DNA of 64,000 bases from Mesobacillus zeae (GTDB lineage Bacteria > Bacillota > Bacilli > Bacillales > Cytobacillaceae), in assembly GCF_003570705.1 (NCBI RefSeq), contig NZ_QWVT01000002.1:62001-126000 (forward strand), in the 5' to 3' direction. Below the pieces are notes generated by a model. It ran no database searches, was not told where the DNA came from, and was given only the letters and a program-made list of their open reading frames with translations. The position numbers were made by a program, and so were the translations under genes. The number at the start of each line of letters is the position of its first letter. Within the stretch, counting starts at the first letter, position 1. Positions 18,588 through 27,256 of the stretch are shown here, in pieces.

Positions 18588-19364
18588 CTAAAGAATATCG
18601 ATCCAAATTTTCACAGCTGTAGCCAAAATCAGGACAGCGAGCAAAATTTGAAGTATTTTTGTATTGATTTTCTTTCCAGCATTGGCACCAAGCGGTGAAG
18701 CAACCAAGCTTGCGACAACCATGATAGCGGCAGGAACATAGTCAACCTGCCCCGTTGCTACTTTTCCTACCGTTGAACCAATGGAAGAAATAAACGTGAT
18801 TGCAAGCGATGTGGCAATCGTCATCCTTGTCGGAATCTTGAGGACAACCAGCATGATCGGCACAAGCAGGAAAGCGCCCGCAGCACCGACTATTCCCGCG
18901 CCAATCCCAACAATAAAAGCTAATACTGCAGCAAGCCATTTATTGAAAGTGACCTGGTCAAGCGGAATATCGTCAATCCCTTTTTTAGGGATGAACATCA
19001 TAATTGCCGCAATCAATGCCAATACTCCATAAACAAGATTGATCCCGCTTTCCGGCATGAACCTTGATCCATAGCTGCCAATAAAACTTCCTGCAAGGAT
19101 GCTGGCACCCATATAGATAATAAGCGTTTTATTGAGGTAACCGCCTTTTCGGTAAGCCCAAACGCCTCCGATGGTCGCAAAAAACACCTGTACTGCGCTT
19201 ATTCCCGATACTTCATGTGCACTGAATGCGGCGATCCCGAACAACGGCGGGATATAGAGAAGCATCGGGTATTTGATGATTGAACCGCCGATGCCAACCA
19301 TGCCCGATATGAATGAACCGATGAACCCAATCAGAAAAATGATGGTAATGAAGGCGAAATCCAT
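18588..19364 (-). CDS. yrkJ: TauE/SafE-family sulfite/sulfur exporter (YrkJ-like)
   Basis: A 258-residue membrane protein with 7-8 segments. It contains the two TauE/SafE repeats: [20 protein letters not shown] at the N-terminus and [20 protein letters not shown] in the middle. Family knowledge: these carriers move sulfite, thiosulfate or sulfonates across the membrane. It is the last gene of a yrkE-yrkF-yrkH-yrkI-yrkJ series, so it probably exports sulfur oxyanions made by the rest of the pathway. There is a gap of 96 bases after yrkI. Confidence 0.9.
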   Translation of the reverse strand: MDFAFITIIFLIGFIGSFISGMVGIGGSIIKYPMLLYIPPLFGIAAFSAHEVSGISAVQVFFATIGGVWAYRKGGYLNKTLIIYMGASILAGSFIGSYGSRFMPESGINLVYGVLALIAAIMMFIPKKGIDDIPLDQVTFNKWLAAVLAFIVGIGAGIVGAAGAFLLVPIMLVVLKIPTRMTIATSLAITFISSIGSTVGKVATGQVDYVPAAIMVVASLVASPLGANAGKKINTKILQILLAVLILATAVKIWIDIL

Positions 19365-19460
19365 CGTGTTTCCCCCCTAAAGTTTGCACTTCCTGAATAG
19401 TAAGCTAGCGGTTATACAAGAAGTCCAATCGTTTAGAGAAGGGGATATACCCCTCCTCTA

Positions 19461-19688
19461 TTATGCTTTCTCTATCCAAAACTTATAAACTCCATCTTCC
19501 TCTGTTTGTTTCACAAGCTCATTTCCAGTCGACGCTGCCCATGCGGCCATGTCTTTTATGGATCCTTTGTCCGTTGTGTGAATTTCAAGCACTTCTCCTT
19601 GTGCCATTCCATCCATCGCTTTTTTCGTCCTTACAACCGGCATTGGGCACGCAAACCCTTTCGCATCCAAAAATTTTGCTGCTTCCAT
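19461..19688 (-). CDS. yrkI: TusA-family sulfur carrier (YrkI-like)
   Basis: A 75-residue protein with the TusA/SirA signature LDAKGFACPMPVVRTKKAM; the Cys of the CPxP motif is the persulfide carrier. Length equals that of B. subtilis YrkI. The ATG is preceded by GGAGGAG. Family knowledge: TusA-like proteins pass sulfane sulfur between sulfurtransferases. It sits between the rhodanese-MBL gene and the exporter gene in the operon. Confidence 0.92.
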   Translation of the reverse strand: MEAAKFLDAKGFACPMPVVRTKKAMDGMAQGEVLEIHTTDKGSIKDMAAWAASTGNELVKQTEEDGVYKFWIEKA

Positions 19689-19725
19689 ATTGATCTCCTC
19701 CTGATTTTATCTTTTTATAGAATGG

Positions 19726-20850
19726 CTACCTTACCGCACAACGATTCGGCCCAATTTCCATTTCCCTCTGCTGTTCCAAATCAGGGTTGATTTTACCCAT
19801 ATTGGCTTCGCGGATTTCCTGATATGCGTTTGGTTGAGGTGGAAGATTCTCTGTGACGAGCCTCCTGAACTCTTCCTCATTTTCAATGTTCAATCCGTGA
19901 TTTTCCGCAAACAATGTTCCTAGTTTTTCGGAAACACTTCCATCATCATTCAATTCTTCAATGATCATGAAATGGGCTGGAAGAACAACTAGTTCATCTG
20001 ATAGTTTTCTATAGCGCTTATACAGAGATTCGCGCAAGTCCGTTACCCAGTCCTGTGCTTTTCCGGCAAGGTCAGGACGCCCGATCGAATCGATGAACAG
20101 AATATCTCCTGACAAAAGGTATTTGCTGTCAATGACAAAAGAAGTTGATCCTATCGTATGCCCAGGGGAGTATAAAGCCTGGATCATGATACTTGTGCCA
20201 CCGACGGTTACTTCAATGCCATCTGTCAGCTTCTCATATGGAAAGGTGACTTCTTCTGCATCTTTAGGAGGTAGCCAGTAAGAACCGCTTGCCGCCTCCG
20301 CAATTTTTCTTCCGCCTGAAATGTGGTCTGCGTGCAGGTGGGTATCGAAAACATGCTTGATGACTGCTCCTTTTTCTTTTGCAAATTCCATATAGACGTC
20401 AGCCATCCTTGTAGCATCCACAATGGCGGCTTCACCTTTGGAGAGAACCATATAGGAAAGGCAACCTTTGCCGATCCGCACAAATTGATAGAGCTCACCC
20501 CCGTCTTCCAAATCGGCGATTTTAACTGGCTGAAGATATTCGCTCCAAGCCTTCATTCCCCCTGAAAGGTATGAAGCATTCTGGCCGACCTCATCAAGCA
20601 TTTCAGCCACCATGACCGAAGAACCTTCCTTTGCGCAGACTACAAGCACCTCCCTGTCCTTCGGGATTCTATCAAGAATACCTTCCACTCCATCAAGGAG
20701 ATCAAAATAAGGAATATTTAAATAGGAGAAATTCTCTCCTTCAATTTTCCAGTCAATAAAGTCACTTTCGTTTCGCACATCGAGAATGAACAGCTCTTCT
20801 TTGTTGAATATTTTTTGGGCAACTTCTTTTGAAGCCATTGATTTTATCAT
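19726..20850 (-). CDS. yrkH: rhodanese-metallo-beta-lactamase fusion, persulfide dioxygenase type (YrkH-like)
   Basis: A 374-residue protein. Residues 1-110 form a rhodanese domain ([12 protein letters not shown], active-site Cys in VVCAKEGSS). The C-terminal part is a metallo-beta-lactamase fold with [23 protein letters not shown] and [17 protein letters not shown], which supply the His/Asp iron ligands of ETHE1-like persulfide dioxygenases. The domain order is the reverse of CstB. Expected role: oxidation of a carrier persulfide to sulfite, feeding the YrkJ exporter. An ATG at codon 5 is an alternative start. Confidence 0.9.
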   Translation of the reverse strand: MIKSMASKEVAQKIFNKEELFILDVRNESDFIDWKIEGENFSYLNIPYFDLLDGVEGILDRIPKDREVLVVCAKEGSSVMVAEMLDEVGQNASYLSGGMKAWSEYLQPVKIADLEDGGELYQFVRIGKGCLSYMVLSKGEAAIVDATRMADVYMEFAKEKGAVIKHVFDTHLHADHISGGRKIAEAASGSYWLPPKDAEEVTFPYEKLTDGIEVTVGGTSIMIQALYSPGHTIGSTSFVIDSKYLLSGDILFIDSIGRPDLAGKAQDWVTDLRESLYKRYRKLSDELVVLPAHFMIIEELNDDGSVSEKLGTLFAENHGLNIENEEEFRRLVTENLPPQPNAYQEIREANMGKINPDLEQQREMEIGPNRCAVR

Positions 20851-20888
20851 TTAATTACCCCCGTTGGTATTTTACAACTTAAAATTTT

Positions 20889-21464
20889 TTAATTTTCCCC
20901 TTCAACCGGACCGTTCCAGAGTGACATACCAGGCTTAACATTCCACACGTTAGCAATACCTTTTTCCGAAAGAATTCGGGAAGCAGCGTCACTTCGGTTT
21001 CCTGTTCGGCAAATGACATAAATTGTATGATTCCCGCCAAGCTCAGCAGCTCTTTCTTCAAGTTCACCAAGAGGCATGGAAACCGCACTCGGGATATGCC
21101 CAAATGCAAATTCTGCAGGCTCCCGTACATCGACAATCAGAACCTCTTCATTGGACTCAAGCTTTGCCGCCAACTCCTCATTTGTCACTACATGGGGATA
21201 TTCTGTTTCTACTGTCTCTTCATCCTTGCTTGCTTTGCGGATATAATGCGTGAGCACACCGTTTTCTTCCACCGTCCCAAGGTAGTGATGTCCGGAACTT
21301 TTGGACCACGCCTGAATATCTGCTTTCGATCCTTTATCTGTTGCCTGTACTTCGAGAACTTCACCCGGATTGATTTCATTAATAGCCATTCTTGTTCTAA
21401 GAATCGGCATCGGGCAGGCCAGCCCTTTTGCATCAATGGTCAAATCAGTCTTTACCCTTCCCAT
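20889..21464 (-). CDS. yrkF: TusA-rhodanese fusion sulfurtransferase (YrkF-like)
   Basis: A 191-residue two-domain protein. An N-terminal TusA domain (DAKGLACPMPILRTRMAI) is joined to a C-terminal rhodanese domain with IVDVREPAEFAFGHI and the active-site loop CRTGNRS. The ATG at 21464 has AGGAGG 8 bases upstream; the frame is open upstream but that start is clearly best. The rhodanese Cys takes sulfane sulfur, and the TusA Cys could accept it within the same chain. It lies 16 bases after yrkE. Confidence 0.92.
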   Translation of the reverse strand: MGRVKTDLTIDAKGLACPMPILRTRMAINEINPGEVLEVQATDKGSKADIQAWSKSSGHHYLGTVEENGVLTHYIRKASKDEETVETEYPHVVTNEELAAKLESNEEVLIVDVREPAEFAFGHIPSAVSMPLGELEERAAELGGNHTIYVICRTGNRSDAASRILSEKGIANVWNVKPGMSLWNGPVEGEN

Positions 21465-21480
21465 TGCTATTCCTCCTGAA

Positions 21481-21960
21481 TTAAATGAATAGATTGACTC
21501 TTCCTTCTGCCGCATCGCCAAGATAGGCTGCAACTCCTGCAAATTCCACGCCCTCCATGATTTCTTCTTCCTTCAGTCCAAGCAAGTCAACAGTCATTTG
21601 GCAGGCGACCAGCTTTATGTCTTGCTCTTTTGCAAGATCAATAAGTGCCGGAAGCGGCATTGCATTATGTTTTTTAATAATTTCCTTAATCATTTTCGTT
21701 CCCAAACCGCCAAAGTTCATTCGAGAAAGTCCCATTCTGTCCGCCCCTCTGGGCATCATCCAGCCAAAAAGTTTCTCCATGAAGTTTTTTTGAACCTTGA
21801 TAGGCTCATCCTTTCTCAAGGCGTTCAGTCCCCAGAAGGTGTGAAAAATCGTCACTTCATGATCGTACGCTGCGGCACCGTTCGCGATAATATAGGCGGC
21901 CATCGCTTTGTCATAATCACCGCTGAAAAGGACAATCGTCGTTTTTTGTTTCTCTTCCAA
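21481..21960 (-). CDS. yrkE: DsrE/F-like sulfur-transfer protein (YrkE-like)
   Basis: A 159-residue protein of the DsrE/DsrF/DrsH-like family, with the conserved C-terminal cysteine block LVACQMTVDLLGLKEEE. The N-terminal strand TTIVLFSGDYDKAMAAYI is typical. The TTG at 21960 is preferred because GGAGGG lies 6 bases upstream; the open frame extends to 22014 over an operator. First gene of the sulfane-sulfur operon, behind a clear promoter and two CsoR/CstR-like palindromes. B. subtilis yrkE is 160 residues. Confidence 0.88.
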   Translation of the reverse strand: MEEKQKTTIVLFSGDYDKAMAAYIIANGAAAYDHEVTIFHTFWGLNALRKDEPIKVQKNFMEKLFGWMMPRGADRMGLSRMNFGGLGTKMIKEIIKKHNAMPLPALIDLAKEQDIKLVACQMTVDLLGLKEEEIMEGVEFAGVAAYLGDAAEGRVNLFI

Positions 21961-21975
21961 GCTTTTCCCTCCAAT

Positions 21976-21990
21976 TACCCTTTGGGGTAT
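21976..21990. promoter_or_regulatory. CsoR/CstR-like operator, proximal copy
   Basis: TACCC-TTTG-GGGTA inverted repeat lying 16 bases before the yrkE start codon, overlapping the leader. The form matches operators of the CsoR family sulfur sensor CstR/YrkD. Confidence 0.6.
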
Positions 21991-22041
21991 AATTGTTTTC
22001 AAAAAAAAGAACATATGCCTTCGTTTACACCATTATTACCT

Positions 22042-22059
22042 TATACCTTACAGGGTATA
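22042..22059. promoter_or_regulatory. CsoR/CstR-like operator, promoter-proximal copy
   Basis: TATACC-TTACA-GGGTATA palindrome adjoining the -10 box of the yrk promoter, well placed for repression. It shares the TACC/GGGTA half-sites with the copy at 21976-21990. Confidence 0.65.
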
Positions 22060-22087
22060 TATTATTAAAGATTTATTTGTATGTCAA
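22059..22087 (-). promoter_or_regulatory. sigma-A promoter of the yrkEFHIJ-type operon
   Basis: Minus-strand TTGACA (-35) and TAATAT (-10) separated by 17 bases, immediately followed by the CstR-like palindrome. Confidence 0.8.
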
Positions 22088-22126
22088 CCTAAAATGTTAA
22101 TATTTTATGACATATTTTTTAGAGTC

Positions 22127-22163
22127 AAAAAAAGACAAAGAGTTAAACTCTGTTGTCTTTTTT
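22127..22163 (-). terminator. terminator of the 88-residue protein gene
   Basis: Minus-strand stem AAAAAAGACAACAGAGTT pairing with AACTCTTTGTCTTTTTTT, 10 bases past the stop codon; nearly symmetric. Confidence 0.8.
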
Positions 22164-22173
22164 ATACGATATA

Positions 22174-22440
22174 TTATTGGTACATGCTTTTGACTTGCTC
22201 AAGATCCCTGAGCAGGCGCTTGATTTCCCCTTGAGTCAACAATACGGGTATCTGGTCATACATGGTGATAATCTGGCCTTCCTGGTCGTCCTCATGGAGC
22301 TTCAAATAATGGTAAAGGGTATCTACCTGATTTTTTTTAATGATTGACTTTGTATAAAAATCTTTTACTTTCTCAATTTCAAATTCTTTAGTCCGGTCGT
22401 CAAATATGCCGGAAATAATCTGCCCGTCCAAACGAACCAT
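22174..22440 (-). CDS. unrecognised 88-residue protein
   Basis: A small soluble, charged protein starting MVRLDGQIISGIFDDRT behind a strong GGGAGGTGGG ribosome-binding site. It has no signal peptide or membrane segment. It is not a CsoR-family regulator: the Cys and His ligands are absent, despite its place beside the sulfur operon. It has its own terminator. Function unknown. Confidence 0.75.
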   Translation of the reverse strand: MVRLDGQIISGIFDDRTKEFEIEKVKDFYTKSIIKKNQVDTLYHYLKLHEDDQEGQIITMYDQIPVLLTQGEIKRLLRDLEQVKSMYQ

Positions 22441-22558
22441 AGGCCCACCTCCCGCCGTTTTCTATTATAATACCCCTTTTCCCCTGTTTCATGATTGGAA
22501 TTTACGTTTTTTTACAAATACTTAAAATCAGGCAGATAGGGGTAATACAACTGCGGAA

Positions 22559-23149
22559 TCAGGCTTTTTTCTTTTTTCGGCTGTAAAGGAAATATGATAT
22601 TCCCCCAATCAAAGCGATGGCGCTGATTGGAATGATGTATGGCCGTGCGAACTCCTTGATTTGCGGCCAATTTTCTCCAAGGACCATCCCAAGATACAGG
22701 AAGAAAATTGTCCACGGAATAATCGCGGCAACGGTATACAACGTAAACTTAATAAAAGACATTCTTGCAATCCCCGCAGGTATCGAAATCGCATGCCTGA
22801 CGACAGGTATAAACCTTGCCGAGAAGATCACCCCGGGGCCGAATTTCCTAAACCACTCCTGGGATAAATCTATATGATGCTGGTTGATCAGCAAATATTT
22901 ACCGTATTTTTCAAGAAAAGGTCTTCCTCCGTACATTCCAAGCCAGTAAAGGAATACCTGGGCAATTGTTCCCCCGATGGTTCCGGCGATTACTGCACCT
23001 GCAAAGCCGATCGTCTCCTCTGAAATCATGTAGCCCCCATATCCCAAAACGATTTCGCTTGGGATGATTTCAATCATCAAACCCAAGGCAATTCCTAAAT
23101 AGCCAAGGCTTGAGAGCATTTCCAATACATTCATAATGAAATCCTGCAC
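22559..23149 (-). CDS. DedA-family membrane protein (first of two)
   Basis: About 196 residues with 4-5 membrane segments, including two re-entrant SNARE-associated (VTT-like) segments. The family block FGPGVIFSARFIPVVRHAISIPAG carries the conserved arginines. Family knowledge: DedA proteins support envelope integrity, and some move undecaprenyl phosphate or phosphatidylethanolamine. Several starts are possible; the GTG at 23149 lies 8 bases after GGGAG. A TTG at 23167 would add six residues. Confidence 0.88.
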   Translation of the reverse strand: MQDFIMNVLEMLSSLGYLGIALGLMIEIIPSEIVLGYGGYMISEETIGFAGAVIAGTIGGTIAQVFLYWLGMYGGRPFLEKYGKYLLINQHHIDLSQEWFRKFGPGVIFSARFIPVVRHAISIPAGIARMSFIKFTLYTVAAIIPWTIFFLYLGMVLGENWPQIKEFARPYIIPISAIALIGGISYFLYSRKKKKA

Positions 23150-23306
23150 ACCATTCACTCCCGCCAAAATTTTTCCCGACGCATTCTATTATAGGTCTTT
23201 TTAGAAATTCATGTAAACAACTTCATTGCTGTTTTAACAGTCCATAAATATCCTTGCAATATACTCTATGCCCTTCCCATTCCTATATATATGGGAAAAG
23301 TTATCT

Positions 23307-23335
23307 TTGACACATCTGACAGGCTATTGTATGAT
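23307..23335 (+). promoter_or_regulatory. sigma-A promoter of the lysine-riboswitch transcript
   Basis: TTGACA, 17 bases, TATGAT; about 27 bases upstream of the first riboswitch stem. Confidence 0.82.
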
Positions 23336-23361
23336 AGCTACATTAAATTCATACATTTAAC

Positions 23362-23566
23362 CCTCATCAGCTCAAGATGAGGTAGAGGTCGCGGTATTTA
23401 TCAGTAGAATAATGGAGAGTCTGGGAACTCGATGAAGTTATTTGAAAGGAACTATCGCCGAAGCGCTGTGTGTCTCTGCATACAGCAGCTGGGACTGTTG
23501 CCGAAAGGTGCAGGACTGTCATGGCTGAGAAGCCATGATGAACTATCCGTTCTTGTCTGGTGTGGA
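23362..23566 (+). promoter_or_regulatory. lysine riboswitch (L box)
   Basis: The conserved L-box blocks appear in order: GAGGTAGAGGTCGCG, GGGAACTCGATGAAG, GGAACTATCGCCGAAGCG, CTGGGACTGTTGCCGAAAGG and the closing strand TCTTGTCTGG. A terminator hairpin follows, then the permease gene. Family knowledge: lysine binding favours the terminator, so the transporter is made when lysine is scarce. Confidence 0.93.
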
Positions 23567-23571
23567 TACTG

Positions 23572-23603
23572 GAGCACACCTTTTAAATAAAGGTGTGCTC
23601 TTT
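23572..23603 (+). terminator. lysine-riboswitch expression-platform terminator
   Basis: GAGCACACCTTT/AAGGTGTGCTC stem followed by TTT, directly after the aptamer and ~65 bases before the permease start. Confidence 0.85.
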
Positions 23604-23665
23604 GCGTCGACATGACCGATGGACTCTTCATTTGAGCAGAGGGCAATTGAAAGGGGAAAAACACA

Positions 23666-25090
23666 GTGGGTCAGTCAAAAAAGTTAGGATTTTGGATTTT
23701 AACAGCACTTGTCGTTGGAAATATGGTAGGTTCGGGGATTTTTATGATCCCTCGGTCACTTTCCGAGTCGGCTAGTCCGCTCGGCGTATTGCTCGCATGG
23801 TCTTTGACAGGATTTGGTGTCCTGATGACCACCCTTGTTTTTGGCAACCTAGGAATGAGGAAGCCAGATCTTAACGGGGGCCCGCAGATCTACGCTAAAG
23901 AATTATTCCGAAAAGGTTCACATGCTGCCACATTGTCAGGATTCATGTCCTCATGGGGATATTGGATCGGAAACCTGGCAGGAAATATTGCCATTATTAC
24001 AACTTTCGCAAGCTTTTTGTCAACATTCTTTCCTATTTTAACAAGCTCCGCTGAACTTTTTACATTTGGCGGCATTACTGTTACCACCGGAAACCTTTTA
24101 ACCTTCACTGTTTGCACCATTTTGCTATGGAGTACCCATTTTACTATTTTACGAGGGCTGGAAAAAGCAGGACAATTGAACTTTGCGGCAACTGCAGCAA
24201 AAGTGGTCGGATTTTTCCTCTTTATCCTGGTAGGTCTTTACGCCTTCCAAAAAACGAATATCCTTCCTTTCTCAGCACCACGCTATGATGAAGCTGGCCA
24301 TGCAATCGGTCTTCTCGGCCAGGTAAACAGCGCTGCACTCACAACACTTTGGGCCTTTATTGGTGTCGAGTCTGCCGTAGTTTTCTCTTCTAGGGCGAAA
24401 AAACAGACGGATGTCAAAAGAGCAACCATCCTCGGACTGTTTATTGCTCTTGCCATCTATATCGGCATTAGTATGCTCGTGATGGGTATGCTTGACCAAA
24501 ATACATTGATTGCTTCTGAAAAGCCATTGGTCGATGCCATGGTGGCCGTTATGGGACCTATTGGCGGTAAAATTCTGGCTGGACTTGGAATCATCAGCCT
24601 TCTTGGCTCAACGATTGGCTGGGTCATGCTAAGCGTGGAAGTGCCATTCCAGGCAGCGAAGCAAGGATTGTTCCTTCCATCGTTCCTGAAAGAAAATGAA
24701 AATGGACTCCCAATTTTCTCACTTATTGTGACAAATATTCTTGGCCAGTTGTTCATTTTTTCAACTATTTCCAATTCCATTTCAGCAGCCTTTGATTTCA
24801 TCATTACGATTGCAACCTTGTCCTATCTTGTCCCGTATTTTATCGCTTCAGTATTCCAGCTAAAACTGGTCATGACAGGAGAAACTTATACGAGCAGCCG
24901 TTCAAGGATCGTTGACGGAGTTATCGCTGTACTATCTACACTTTATTCAGTCTGGGTCATCATTGCCGGAACAGCCGATATGAAAACCTTCCTTTTTGGT
25001 GTCGCCTTGCTTGCCTCAAGTGTTGTCTTCTACGGTAAGGTATGGAAGCACAAAGACTCAGCGGCCGACAAAGAAAGAGCAACCGCGTAA
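23666..25090 (+). CDS. lysine-regulated APC-family amino acid permease (YvsH-like)
   Basis: A 474-residue, 12-helix APC-superfamily carrier. The first helix has the substrate-backbone motif VVGNMVGSGIFMIPRSL. It resembles basic amino acid/polyamine antiporters (ArcD, YvsH). The GTG start lies 9 bases after AAAGGGG. The lysine riboswitch just upstream makes lysine uptake, or exchange of lysine, the likely role. B. subtilis yvsH has the same arrangement. No downstream partner gene. Confidence 0.88.
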   Translation: MGQSKKLGFWILTALVVGNMVGSGIFMIPRSLSESASPLGVLLAWSLTGFGVLMTTLVFGNLGMRKPDLNGGPQIYAKELFRKGSHAATLSGFMSSWGYWIGNLAGNIAIITTFASFLSTFFPILTSSAELFTFGGITVTTGNLLTFTVCTILLWSTHFTILRGLEKAGQLNFAATAAKVVGFFLFILVGLYAFQKTNILPFSAPRYDEAGHAIGLLGQVNSAALTTLWAFIGVESAVVFSSRAKKQTDVKRATILGLFIALAIYIGISMLVMGMLDQNTLIASEKPLVDAMVAVMGPIGGKILAGLGIISLLGSTIGWVMLSVEVPFQAAKQGLFLPSFLKENENGLPIFSLIVTNILGQLFIFSTISNSISAAFDFIITIATLSYLVPYFIASVFQLKLVMTGETYTSSRSRIVDGVIAVLSTLYSVWVIIAGTADMKTFLFGVALLASSVVFYGKVWKHKDSAADKERATA

Positions 25091-25095
25091 TTATT

Positions 25096-25280
25096 GAAAA
25101 GCGAAAGCGTCCGTTAAGCGCCGTATGGACTGGAGCACACCGGCACGAGATAAAGGAAACACCATGAGCGTAGCGATTCGATGTTGACTTATCGTAGAGA
25201 GGTGGGCGAAGTCCACTAGGCGCTGGACGCTGCAGCTAGACAAAGAAAAGCGAAAGCGCCCGTTCAGCGGCGTAATATAA
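25096..25280. repeat. dispersed GC-rich repeat, longest copy
   Basis: Begins GAAAAGCGAAAGCGTCCGTT and ends with a second GAAAAGCGAAAGCGCCCGTT unit at 25245-25277, with TGGACTGGAGCACACC inside the first unit. Shorter relatives lie at 35817-35862 (nearly identical first unit) and 59068-59091 (degenerate). All sit just after stop codons. Such elements occur in many Bacillus-group genomes; no coding capacity seen. Confidence 0.75.
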
Positions 25281-25282
25281 AG

Positions 25283-25312
25283 AAAAGGAGGCTGCGAATG
25301 CAGCCTCCTTTT
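25283..25312. terminator. bidirectional terminator after the permease repeat
   Basis: Perfect 13-bp stem AAAAGGAGGCTGC/GCAGCCTCCTTTT with loop GAAT; serves the convergent small-membrane-protein gene and the permease. Confidence 0.88.
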
Positions 25313-25326
25313 CCTATTCATGATTG

Positions 25327-25518
25327 TTATAGCCAGGTTCCACTGAACAAGGCTCTAAGGCCCATGTACAGAAGTACGAATGAAAAAATGATGATGGCAA
25401 GCGCAGCAACAATTTCGAAGAAAGGCACAAGTCCTGAAAGCATCGGTACAGCCGGAAGATTCACTAGAGCAAATCCAGCAAGGATGCAGGCAAGAAATAC
25501 AAGCACAGGATTAACCAT
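25327..25518 (-). CDS. small two-helix membrane protein
   Basis: A 63-residue, almost wholly hydrophobic protein with two membrane segments (NPVLVFLACILAGFALVNL and a second from IVAALAIIIFSFVLLYMGL). The ATG at 25518 sits 7 bases after AAAGGAGG. Not assigned to a named family. It is divergent from the yugO-type K+ channel gene, 186 bases away. Function unknown. Confidence 0.72.
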   Translation of the reverse strand: MVNPVLVFLACILAGFALVNLPAVPMLSGLVPFFEIVAALAIIIFSFVLLYMGLRALFSGTWL

Positions 25519-25704
25519 TTTCACCCCTCCTTTTACTTACAGACTATGTATTGCCCTTCCTTTTGTATGGACTTTTGCACAGTTTAAGCATTATTTTTTG
25601 AATATTAAAAATAAATATCCTTTTTGTTTAGGATGGCTCGGCTAAAATCAGCAGTTTAGGTGAAAATATGGAGGAGCACTCGCTAAGGAAAAAGGAGGTG
25701 AAAC

Positions 25705-26688
25705 ATGGTCCAGCATCTTTATATCAGGTTCATCAGGATGCCACTCCTCTTCAGGATTCTTTTAGTAGCCGGATTGAACATGTTCATTTTCGGGGCAGTA
25801 ATCCATGCGATTGAGCCTAATACATTTCCAACTATATTTGACGGAATCTGGTGGGCACTCATGACAGCCTCGACCGTCGGCTACGGCGATTACGTCCCCA
25901 TTACTTTACCTGGCAGAATTACAGCAATTATTCTCCTTTTTGCAGGTGCAGGGTTTTTATCCTCCTACTTTGTTACACTTTCGGCAGCCGCGGTGAACAT
26001 GCAGGAAGAATACTACGAAGGCAAAACAGCTTATAAAGGGGAAGGACATTTAATCATTATCGGCTGGAATGAACGTTCAAAAAAGATCGCCAGGTGTTTT
26101 GGAGAGAAAAAAAAACCGGTTGTTTTAATTGATGAGTCACTTGACTCCCACCCCCATTCAAAACATGGTTTCCATTTTATTAAAGGAGCTTCGCATCTGG
26201 ATGAAATTCTTCTTAAAGCCGGACTTTCTTCTGCCTGCAAGGTTATTATTACAGCAGACCAGAACCTTGTTGAACATCAGGCTGATAAGAACACTGTACT
26301 GACATTGCTGGCAATCAAGGGGATTAATTCTGACGTCCACTGCATTGCCGAAGTCCTGACAAAAAGTCAGATAAACAATGCCTTTCGTGCAGGTGCTGAT
26401 GAAATCATCCAGACAAACGAGCTTGCTGGAAGCATGTTCCTGAACAGCCTCCAGCATCCAGGGATTGCTGCCCCTCTCCAGGAAGTACTTAATGCTTTTG
26501 ACGGAAACGAGTTAAAAATGATTCCTGCTTCAGACATAACGGGGCATAAGACATTCGGACAGGCGCATGCCTGCATGCTCTCGAAGGGTATGCTTCTGAT
26601 AGGCATCAAAAAAGGGGATGACGTTATCGTCAATCCCCCGGTTACAGCTGATATTGGCAGTAAGGATATACTCCTCGTCGTTGTCTAG
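25705..26688 (+). CDS. yugO: K+ channel with RCK domain (YugO)
   Basis: A 327-residue protein as long as B. subtilis YugO (328). Two membrane helices flank a pore loop with the K+ selectivity filter TVGYGD (57-62). A cytosolic RCK/TrkA_N domain starts at GHLIIIGWNERS near residue 112, followed by a small RCK_C-like end. Family knowledge: YugO mediates K+ efflux and electrical signalling in biofilms. Ribosome-binding site AAAGGAGGTG. The mstX (Mistic) gene found before yugO in B. subtilis is not seen here. Confidence 0.93.
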   Translation: MVQHLYIRFIRMPLLFRILLVAGLNMFIFGAVIHAIEPNTFPTIFDGIWWALMTASTVGYGDYVPITLPGRITAIILLFAGAGFLSSYFVTLSAAAVNMQEEYYEGKTAYKGEGHLIIIGWNERSKKIARCFGEKKKPVVLIDESLDSHPHSKHGFHFIKGASHLDEILLKAGLSSACKVIITADQNLVEHQADKNTVLTLLAIKGINSDVHCIAEVLTKSQINNAFRAGADEIIQTNELAGSMFLNSLQHPGIAAPLQEVLNAFDGNELKMIPASDITGHKTFGQAHACMLSKGMLLIGIKKGDDVIVNPPVTADIGSKDILLVVV

Positions 26689-26700
26689 CCTGAGGCAGCC

Positions 26701-27111
26701 TCAATTCCCACCCAAAAGGGCTGCCTCTACCTCTTTAAGGAGTGACTTTCCTACTTCCTCATATTGCCGGGGAAAGCTCGCATCTTTATCGACCGGCTCT
26801 GAAAACTGGTTGAAAGAAGCGCCGATATTCCCCACGTCCGCATGGTCATCAAGACCGCGCTGATACTTATGCGAAAGAAGAAAAGGACGTTGGAACTCCA
26901 CAGTGCAGCCGTTAGAATCCAACTGGCCGTCAACAGCCCTGAACGGCAATCTAAGAACCTGGTAGCCCACCCGTTCATCTATCGTATAGTCAAAAGATCC
27001 ATGATCATAATCCCAGTTTCCTCCAATGGTATATCCCATGGGCTTAAGTACTTGCTCAAGCATATAGAGGTCATAATGTGTTCCTTCAATTTTTGAGGGT
27101 ATTTCTATCAA
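26701..27111 (-). CDS. yugN: YugN-like protein
   Basis: About 136 residues beginning MIEIPSKIEGTHYDLYMLEQ. The start is taken at the TTG at 27111, which follows AGGTGTGG and gives the usual N-terminus of the family; the open frame runs upstream to 27198 without a ribosome-binding site. Soluble, with WDYDHGSFDYTID and VGYQVLRLPF as conserved-looking blocks. Family role unknown. Its position between yugO and pgi is the same as in B. subtilis. A 9-bp GAGGCAGCC/GGCTGCCTC hairpin spans its stop codon. Confidence 0.85.
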   Translation of the reverse strand: MIEIPSKIEGTHYDLYMLEQVLKPMGYTIGGNWDYDHGSFDYTIDERVGYQVLRLPFRAVDGQLDSNGCTVEFQRPFLLSHKYQRGLDDHADVGNIGASFNQFSEPVDKDASFPRQYEEVGKSLLKEVEAALLGGN

Positions 27112-27216
27112 CCTAAAACCACACCTTTCATGTTTTCCGTTAGCTTTTGCGAAAAGCCTGGCTTTCATGAAAAAATTTATGGATGGACTACCGCGCAAGG
27201 CTGTCTCTTCAATCAG

Positions 27217-27248
27217 AAAAGCATCAGCCCTAGGACTGATGCTTTTTT
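27217..27248 (-). terminator. terminator of pgi
   Basis: AAAGCATCAG/CTGATGCTTT stem with A/T runs on both flanks, 9 bases past the pgi stop codon. Confidence 0.85.
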
Positions 27249-27256
27249 CGGTTATG

